Positions 8,347 to 13,950 of a stretch of 16,797 nt of DNA are shown here, piece after piece. The notes under the pieces are model-generated. The model saw nothing but the letters and a program-made list of their open reading frames with translations, searched no databases and had not been told where the DNA came from. Origin of the DNA: an uncultured bacterium. Lineage in GTDB: Bacteria; Cloacimonadota; Cloacimonadia; Cloacimonadales; Cloacimonadaceae. The stretch is from contig CALGPA010000071.1 in assembly GCA_937960795.1 (NCBI GenBank), positions 1 to 16,797 of the forward strand, in the 5' to 3' direction. A program made the position numbers and the translations under genes. The first letter of the stretch is position 1; the number at the start of each line of letters is the position of its first letter.

Positions 8347-9380
8347 TTGTCACGCTCCAAACGCATTAAAATGTAGGCAATGATGACTATCAAAGCCAAA
8401 AGAACAAGAAGCAGTGAAAAGAGCACTTTCTTGTCTGAATATGAAAATCCAATGGCAATCAAGCCAAAAAGGAAGGTCACTATATATACTATGATCGAAA
8501 TTGTCCTCTGAGAAAAGCCCTTAGCCAACATCGCGTGATGGATGTGAGCTTTGTCCGCTTTGAAGATATTCCCCAGATGAATCCTGCGGAAGATCGCCAA
8601 AGCGACATCCAATAGGGGAATCCCCAAAGCAGCCAAAGGGATCATCATCGTCATCGAGGTGATACCCTTGTATTGAGCAGCTCCCGCGGTCGAGATGGCA
8701 GCAATGTTAAGAGCGATAAACTGCGATCCGGTTTCGCCCAAGAAGATCTTGGCGGGATGGAAGTTGAAACGTAAAAACGCCAAGCACCCGCTGATCAGGA
8801 AGGCAGAAAGACTCATCACCAAGATGTTCCCCTCGCGGATGCCCACCACCAAGAGCACGATCGATACGATCGCCGCTATCCCCGTTGCCAGACCGTCCAT
8901 GCCATCAATGAAGTTGATCGCATTGATCACTATCACATACCAAAGCACCGTCACGGGGAAGGATAGCCATCCCAAGATGAAGTCCCCGCCCAAAGGATTG
9001 GTCAGGAAATAAACCCGATAGCCCACTATATACATGATCACGCCCAAGGCGATCTGCCAGATAAACTTGTGCCGTGCCCGGCTTTCAAAACGGTCGTCTA
9101 TCAGGCCAAAACTCAGTGCTAGGACGCCTACTATTGCAAGCTCTAAAAACAATCTGCCCACATCGGTCGCGCGGAAAACCAAGGCAAAGACCATCTGCAT
9201 AAACACGATTGGCAAGCCAAAGCTGAGTCCACCTCCTTCCGGAGTGCTGACTCTATGAATCCGCCGATCACTCGGCTTTGCCACGATCCCATGATGGATC
9301 GAGAAACGCGTGTTCCACGGCACCAATAAAGTGCTGAGCAAGAAGATGATCAAAGCTCCCGAGATGAGCATCAGGCTCAT
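8343..9380 (-). CDS. WecA/TagO/MraY-family polyprenyl-phosphate sugar-1-phosphate transferase
   Basis: A polytopic inner-membrane enzyme of 345 aa that should load a HexNAc-1-phosphate from a UDP-sugar onto undecaprenyl phosphate, the first step of surface-glycan assembly. It has about ten or eleven hydrophobic helices. Family motifs seen are TPEGGGLSFG (46-55), the LIDDRFE Asp pair (D95, D96), NAINFIDGMDGLA (153-165) and HIHHAMLAKG (279-288). FLGETGS at 213-219 replaces the Asp of the usual FLGDTGS with Glu (E216). The HIHH ending favours WecA/TagO over MraY. It overlaps the upstream GT4 gene and the downstream PorZ-like gene by 4 bp each. The sugar specificity cannot be read from the sequence. 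Confidence 0.9.
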   Translation of the reverse strand: MSLMLISGALIIFLLSTLLVPWNTRFSIHHGIVAKPSDRRIHRVSTPEGGGLSFGLPIVFMQMVFALVFRATDVGRLFLELAIVGVLALSFGLIDDRFESRARHKFIWQIALGVIMYIVGYRVYFLTNPLGGDFILGWLSFPVTVLWYVIVINAINFIDGMDGLATGIAAIVSIVLLVVGIREGNILVMSLSAFLISGCLAFLRFNFHPAKIFLGETGSQFIALNIAAISTAGAAQYKGITSMTMMIPLAALGIPLLDVALAIFRRIHLGNIFKADKAHIHHAMLAKGFSQRTISIIVYIVTFLFGLIAIGFSYSDKKVLFSLLLVLLALIVIIAYILMRLERDK

Positions 9381-10486
9381 GGCTTTTCTCCTTCATAGAC
9401 TCTGTGGTAGGCAGCTATCATCTCTTCATAATCACATAGCTTTTTAATCCTGGACAGAGCATTCTCGCCTTTCCTGCGCATCATTGAGGGATTGTTTGCG
9501 ATATTGACAAAGGAATCTGCCAGAGCATCTTCATCATCTAGGGGGATGATCCAACCGCTGGCATCATCCACCAACTCGCGGATGGAATCAATCTCTGAGC
9601 CTATCACCGGCAAGCCTGCATGCATCGCTTCGATGATGCTAAAGGGCATGGCCTCCCATCGGGAATAGAGCACAAAGATATCAAAGATCGCCAGCCATGG
9701 CTGCACTTGCGAATCCCAGCCCGGGAGGATGATCCTCTCACTCAGACGATGAGACGCCACGATGCTGCGGCACAGATCATGGTGCTCTCCATCGCCAAGG
9801 ATGATAAATCTAAGCTTGGGCTCCCTGTGACATGCTCGGCAAGCGGCAATGATCAAGGAAATGACGTTCTTCTGATCCGAAAAGCGGATTGTGCTGCCGA
9901 CAGTGATGCCAGCTTCACTCCGGGTTTTGCTCGGGATGGGCGCTTGATTCTGGACATCAGGCATGGCATTGTAGATCGTGATTGCCTTCTCGGGCTGAAC
10001 AAGACCCAGCTTCAGGCAACGCTCCCTATCCGAGTGGTTAACGAATACTGTGCTATCCCCCAAGGCATTGCCTACACGCTCCATCTGCATAAAGAATGCT
10101 TGGCTCAGTCGACCTTGATGCTCTTGGAAAGCCGTGCCATGCACCGTGTGGACGATCAGCGGAACTTTCACCAATCTCGCTGCCAGGCGTCCCAAAAGAC
10201 CGGGCTTGGAGGAATTAGTGTGAACGATGTCAAAGCGATGTCTATGAAAGAGCCACAATATCTGCAGCATTGCCGGGATGTCCATCGGCGAGATAGGATG
10301 CTTAAGCGCACTAAGCGGCAAGAACTTCCATCCCCGCACGCGAACCTCATCCTCGAGCTCTCCACCTACAGCGGATGCCACATAGATCTCAAATTGATCT
10401 TTGGGCAGACCATCCAGAAGGTGCAGCGAAAAGCGTTGCACTCCACTGAGCATGGGCAGAAGTTGCAGATGGATCAGCTTTTTCAT
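9377..10486 (-). CDS. GT4-family glycosyltransferase
   Basis: A cytoplasmic or membrane-associated retaining glycosyltransferase of GT-B fold, 369 aa. The N-terminal acceptor domain shows the Gly-rich MLSGVQRF loop (12-19), HTNSSKPGLLGR (89-100) and VHTVHGTAF (112-120). The C-terminal nucleotide-sugar domain shows LGDGEHHD (230-237) and the E-x7-E motif (E278, E286) inside WEAMPFSIIEAMHAGLP. It probably adds a sugar to the lipid-linked intermediate made by the WecA-like enzyme encoded next to it. It is linked by 4-bp ATGA overlaps to the genes on both sides. Donor and acceptor are unknown. Confidence 0.9.
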   Translation of the reverse strand: MKKLIHLQLLPMLSGVQRFSLHLLDGLPKDQFEIYVASAVGGELEDEVRVRGWKFLPLSALKHPISPMDIPAMLQILWLFHRHRFDIVHTNSSKPGLLGRLAARLVKVPLIVHTVHGTAFQEHQGRLSQAFFMQMERVGNALGDSTVFVNHSDRERCLKLGLVQPEKAITIYNAMPDVQNQAPIPSKTRSEAGITVGSTIRFSDQKNVISLIIAACRACHREPKLRFIILGDGEHHDLCRSIVASHRLSERIILPGWDSQVQPWLAIFDIFVLYSRWEAMPFSIIEAMHAGLPVIGSEIDSIRELVDDASGWIIPLDDEDALADSFVNIANNPSMMRRKGENALSRIKKLCDYEEMIAAYHRVYEGEKP

Positions 10487-12141
10487 TTCCTTTCAAATCT
10501 CAATACAGCAGTTTCTCCTGCTTTGATATTGGCAAAACGCACCATGTTCCCATCCAGCTTTGCCTTATGTCCGTGGATCTCGAGGATCTTGATCTCTCCC
10601 CAAAGGCGAAGACAGAAGTGATCCATATCATCAGCAAAATATACGTTAATGGCATAGTCATCGCTTTCCATCGTTACCCGGCTGCGCTTTCCCCACCACT
10701 GACTGAGCTCTTTGGCGCTGGGATTCCAAATTGGCTGAGACTTGATCAGTGCCAAGATATAAGAATACAGCTTGCTACAATAGTGAATGTCATGATATGA
10801 TGCCAGTGAAAAGTCCAGTGAAAAAACTCCGTGGGTACGCAGGATTTGCTGGAAATAGCTCTTGATCTGAGCTTTGGCATCGTCAAGCGCCAAAATCTTG
10901 TGCTTGTTCACTCGCAGATACCGATCCCGATAGGTCGTGGGCAGCATCAAATAGCCCGCTTTTCCGCCCAACCACGGATGGTAGGGATAGGTCGTGCCGT
11001 CATAAAAGCCGGGAGAATCTTGGAAAGCGCCACTCTGATCATAGAGTGGATTCAGCTTCTCGTGCAGGCCGCGAATATCAGGATTGCTGTTATAACCCAA
11101 TTGACGGATGCCGATCTGATCTCGCTTGAGCTGATGCAGCATCACCTGTTTGCGCGAGAGCATCTCATCTCGCGTGAGGCGATCATTGGGCAAGAGCAAG
11201 CCAATATCATAGTTCTTTTCGAGGATACCTTGGATCTCTTCCTGCAATAGAGTGTCCTCCAGGCCGTAGTCCAACTCTTCGCACTTATCAGTGCCTAAAA
11301 AGAAGGTCGAGCGACAGCCATTCTCGCGCTCCAGCTCGATGAACTCCTCAAAGTTCCAATACAATTCATAATTCGTAAAGAGATATACGATCTTGCCCCA
11401 AAAGCTTTGCCACCACTGCCGAAGCTTCAGCGTGAAAAAGAGACTCAAGTCATCAGCGATGGAGAGCACCAAGGACGTCATATCCCACTTCTGAAGGTCA
11501 TCGACAGTGTGAGACAGCAAGACCGCCGCACTCTGCGCTTCCGGCCAATTGCACTTCTGCGCCAGCGGGATCTTCTTGTGATTTGCGTGTTCCTTGATCA
11601 TGGATTCAATCAGCCACAAAAGACTGTCTACAGCTGGAGTATCACGATATTCGAAGAAAGCGCTCTTTTCGTCGTCAAACGCCTCATTGATGGATCCGGG
11701 ATGGAGCCTGCGCTCCCGCGAAGAGAGATGATGGAAGATATTGCCCACCAGATCAAAATTGATCTTGCCCCCGCTGATTTCCTCGTCGATAAAGTTCTCC
11801 GCTATGTTGTTGAATGCGCGGCTACTGATTATGTGAGTGGGATACAGCAGCTTCTTTTTCTTCAGAGTTCGCCTCAACCCCTCAGCGCTAAGCGCATTTG
11901 GCTCCCAAAGCGATGGCTCGCAGATGATGAAGATCGTGATATAATGCTTCGCCAAGACCTTGATCTGCTCTTCATCCGGCTCGCTCACACTATAGAGCAC
12001 GACGATGTCATTTGGCTTGAGATTCTCGTGACTGCTCTCAAAGCGGTGCGAAAAGCCAAGGCTGTGAAAAATGAAGTCAAAGCTATAGCGTATCTCTTTG
12101 GTAAAGCGTTCCAATTTATGGTCGATAAAGATAGTTATCAT
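10483..12141 (-). CDS. Degenerate polysaccharide-deacetylase-like protein
   Basis: A 552-aa protein whose overall plan resembles the bacterial family with an N-terminal domain (about 1-190) followed by a NodB-type polysaccharide deacetylase fold (about 195-460). This recognition is by eye and moderate. The entry motif expected as WP..AVxLTHDVD reads WPEAQSAAVLLSHTVDD (199-215), with Thr212 in place of the metal/catalytic Asp. The expected IGLH-x3-H motif reads YDIGLLLPND (311-320), with no His. The stretch GFYDGTTYPYHPW (378-390) matches the family's GFRxGT region. The last 80 residues look like a separate beta-sandwich. There is no signal peptide, so it is probably cytoplasmic. It is first in the glycan operon and is probably a non-catalytic or altered homologue. 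Confidence 0.6.
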   Translation of the reverse strand: MITIFIDHKLERFTKEIRYSFDFIFHSLGFSHRFESSHENLKPNDIVVLYSVSEPDEEQIKVLAKHYITIFIICEPSLWEPNALSAEGLRRTLKKKKLLYPTHIISSRAFNNIAENFIDEEISGGKINFDLVGNIFHHLSSRERRLHPGSINEAFDDEKSAFFEYRDTPAVDSLLWLIESMIKEHANHKKIPLAQKCNWPEAQSAAVLLSHTVDDLQKWDMTSLVLSIADDLSLFFTLKLRQWWQSFWGKIVYLFTNYELYWNFEEFIELERENGCRSTFFLGTDKCEELDYGLEDTLLQEEIQGILEKNYDIGLLLPNDRLTRDEMLSRKQVMLHQLKRDQIGIRQLGYNSNPDIRGLHEKLNPLYDQSGAFQDSPGFYDGTTYPYHPWLGGKAGYLMLPTTYRDRYLRVNKHKILALDDAKAQIKSYFQQILRTHGVFSLDFSLASYHDIHYCSKLYSYILALIKSQPIWNPSAKELSQWWGKRSRVTMESDDYAINVYFADDMDHFCLRLWGEIKILEIHGHKAKLDGNMVRFANIKAGETAVLRFERK

Positions 12142-12249
12142 CAGATTCTATTCCACTCGTTCGATTTTTATCCAAGAAAAATCATTCTTTCTATGGAGTC
12201 AAGCAGTATTTCGTGATGGACCCCCTCAGTCTTGCAAACCGCTTTCTGC

Positions 12250-12281
12250 CAAGGTGTAATCAGCAAATGCTTGACACCTTG
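12250..12281. promoter_or_regulatory. Inverted repeat overlapping a -35-like box
   Basis: CAAGGTGT (12250-12257) is exactly complementary to ACACCTTG (12274-12281), with a 16-nt loop. The right arm overlaps a perfect plus-strand TTGACA (12271-12276). A weak -10, TCTAGT (12293-12298, 4/6), follows after 16 bp. The arrangement fits an operator over a promoter for the phosphonate genes, about 170 nt upstream of the first ATG. This is a candidate only. Confidence 0.35.
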
Positions 12282-12427
12282 TCCCCACCGATTCTAGTGG
12301 TTTGGAAAGACTATGCCCTGCATAAGCCACGAGGCGAAGCTGTGTTTTGCTTTAAGGCTGCGCGGCTAGATGCTTCGTCAAAGCGCGGGATGGTCGAGTG
12401 ATTTAGCTGAAGCCCTACAAACTTGCG

Positions 12428-12462
12428 GCTCACGCATAACCCATAACGCAAAACTACAAACC
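12428..12462. repeat. Heptamer array (CATAACC type), decayed
   Basis: Read in sevens the sequence is GCTCACG, CATAACC, CATAACG, CAAAACT, ACAAACC. Two units match closely; the others keep the A/C-rich pattern. The array ends just before the ribosome-binding site (AGGA at 12465-12468) of the next gene. It belongs with the period-7 arrays elsewhere in the window. Confidence 0.55.
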
Positions 12463-12474
12463 CCAGGAAAAACT

Positions 12475-13770
12475 ATGAAAAAAGTATACGTCGCAATGAG
12501 TGCGGATCTCATTCATCCCGGACATCTCAATATCATCCGCGAAGCTCAAAAATATGGCGAGCTCCACGTCGGAGTTCTCACCGATCGCGCGATTGCCTCC
12601 TACAAACGCCTGCCCTATCTGGACTATGAAAAAAGAGCCGAGATAGTCAGCGCCATCAAGGGAGTATCTGAAGTCATCCCCCAGGAAACTCTGGATTATC
12701 GACCCAATCTCAAAGCGCTGCGTCCGGACTATGTGGTTCATGGCGACGACTGGCGCGAGGGCGTGCAAAAAGAAACTCGCCGACAGGTGATCGATTGCAT
12801 CGCTCAGTGGGGCGGTGAACTCATCGAGATCCCATACACCAAAGGGATCTCCTCCAGCCTGCTAAACAAAGCAGTTCGCGAGATCGGCACCACTCCCGAG
12901 CTCAGGCGCAAAGCACTCAGACGCTTGATAAATTCCAAAAAGATCGTGCGCATTCTCGAAGCACATCATGGGCTCTCAGGCTTGATCGTGGAGCACAGCT
13001 CAGTCATCAAGGATGGCATCAAGCGCGAATTTGACGGCATGTGGGCAAGCAGCCTCACCGATGCTACCAAGCGCGGAAAACCGGATCTTGAGGCCGTCGA
13101 TATCTCCACCCGCCTGGGCAGCGTCAATGACATCCTCGAGGTCACCACAAAGCCGATTATCTTTGATGGCGACACCGGCGGCAAACCGGAACACTTTATC
13201 TACACCGTCCGCACCCTCGAGCGTCTCGGTGTCTCGGCTGTAATCATCGAAGACAAGATCGGGCTGAAGATGAACTCCCTTTTTGGCACAGATGTGCCTC
13301 AGACCCAAGACAGCATCGAAGGATTTTGCCACAAGATCACAGTCGGCAAAGCAGTACAAATCACAGAGGATTTCATGATCATCGCGCGCATCGAAAGCCT
13401 GATCCTGGAAGCCGGCATCGAGGATGCCCTCACCCGCGCCAAAGCCTATATCGCAGCCGGAGCAGACGGCATCATGATCCACTCCAAAAAGAGCGATCCC
13501 GCCGAGATTTTGGAGTTCTGCTCCAAGTTTCGCGCCATGGACTCAGCGACTCCGCTCGTGGTGGTCCCCTCCACCTATGACGTTATCCGCGAAGATGAGC
13601 TAATCGCAGCCGGAGTAAACATCGTGATCTATGCCAATCAGCTCCTCAGAAGCGCTTATCCGGCGATGGTCAAGACTGCCAACTGCATCTTGGAAAACGG
13701 ACGCGCCTACGAAGCTCGCGAAAACATGATGTCCATCAAAGAGATCCTGCATCTGATACCTAATTCATGA
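12475..13770 (+). CDS. aepX: Bifunctional cytidylyltransferase / phosphoenolpyruvate mutase
   Basis: PEP mutase rearranges PEP to phosphonopyruvate, making the C-P bond that starts nearly all phosphonate pathways. The protein is 431 aa. Residues 1-135 form a TagD-like nucleotidyltransferase domain with the CTP-binding HPGH motif (14-17) and the late YTKGISSS motif (121-128). Residues 150-431 form the mutase: WASSLTDATKRGKPD (190-204), DGDTGG (231-236) and the diagnostic EDKIGLKMNS loop (259-268), plus R305 and H336 at the family's substrate-binding positions. EDKxxxKxNS separates mutases from isocitrate-lyase-like relatives. The same two-domain order is known from AepX-type proteins of capsule phosphonate loci. 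I chose the ATG at 12475 because AGGA lies 6 nt upstream and the family begins MKKVYV; the frame stays open upstream to 12370 but that part is repeat-derived. Confidence 0.93.
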   Translation: MKKVYVAMSADLIHPGHLNIIREAQKYGELHVGVLTDRAIASYKRLPYLDYEKRAEIVSAIKGVSEVIPQETLDYRPNLKALRPDYVVHGDDWREGVQKETRRQVIDCIAQWGGELIEIPYTKGISSSLLNKAVREIGTTPELRRKALRRLINSKKIVRILEAHHGLSGLIVEHSSVIKDGIKREFDGMWASSLTDATKRGKPDLEAVDISTRLGSVNDILEVTTKPIIFDGDTGGKPEHFIYTVRTLERLGVSAVIIEDKIGLKMNSLFGTDVPQTQDSIEGFCHKITVGKAVQITEDFMIIARIESLILEAGIEDALTRAKAYIAAGADGIMIHSKKSDPAEILEFCSKFRAMDSATPLVVVPSTYDVIREDELIAAGVNIVIYANQLLRSAYPAMVKTANCILENGRAYEARENMMSIKEILHLIPNS

Positions 13771-13950
13771 GTTCTTAAGTTACGCTGCCACTTCGCGGCA
13801 AATCGAATGGACAATGTACGATTTACTATTAGGGTGTCGCTGCGCACGGATCTGCCTTATTACTACCAGCCCAAAACCAGCCTTCCACTGTGAAACGCCA
13901 CAAAGTGGGTGAATGTTAGCTGATTACAACCTTAAAACTTGGGGAAAGAC
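13771..13950. other. Repeat-bearing gap between the two phosphonate genes
   Basis: These 180 bp contain no gene. Just after the stop, GAGTTCTTA...AGTT...GCCACTT (13768-13790) resembles the reverse complement of the window's first 45 bases, which suggests a shared repeat. AAATCG (13800-13805) and CGATTT (13819-13824) form a small inverted repeat. The 14-mer ACTACCAGCCCAAA (13862-13875) recurs at 16447-16460. A strong ribosome site GGGGA (13941-13945) ends the gap. Confidence 0.5.

Larger units (their letters stand above)
12142..12474. other. Divergent intergenic region (333 bp)
   Basis: Separates the start of the minus-strand glycan operon (12141) from the start of the plus-strand phosphonate gene (12475). 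It holds an 8-bp inverted repeat (12250-12281), a plus-strand TTGACA (12271-12276), a minus-strand TTGACT (complement of 12197-12202) without a convincing -10, and a heptamer array (12428-12462). A 62-codon open frame at 12213-12401 resembles nothing I know and has no clear ribosome site. The region probably carries both divergent promoters. Confidence 0.5.

Noticed and set aside
9620..10621. 333-codon plus-strand open frame
   Set aside because: It lies antisense to the well-supported GT4 gene, its translation resembles no family I know, and the opposite strand has clear motifs and coupled starts.
11407..12216. 269-codon plus-strand open frame
   Set aside because: Antisense to the deacetylase-like gene and without recognisable motifs.
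12213..12401. 62-codon frame in the divergent region
   Set aside because: No family resemblance and no convincing ribosome site; it overlaps the inverted repeat and candidate promoter.
12370..12474. 35-residue N-terminal extension of the PEP mutase
   Set aside because: The extension reads through heptamer-repeat DNA; the family begins at MKKVYV, and AGGA sits 6 nt before the ATG at 12475.
13939..13950. TTG start four codons upstream of the decarboxylase ATG
   Set aside because: The GGGGA ribosome site at 13941-13945 lies inside that extension and is ideally spaced for the ATG at 13951.
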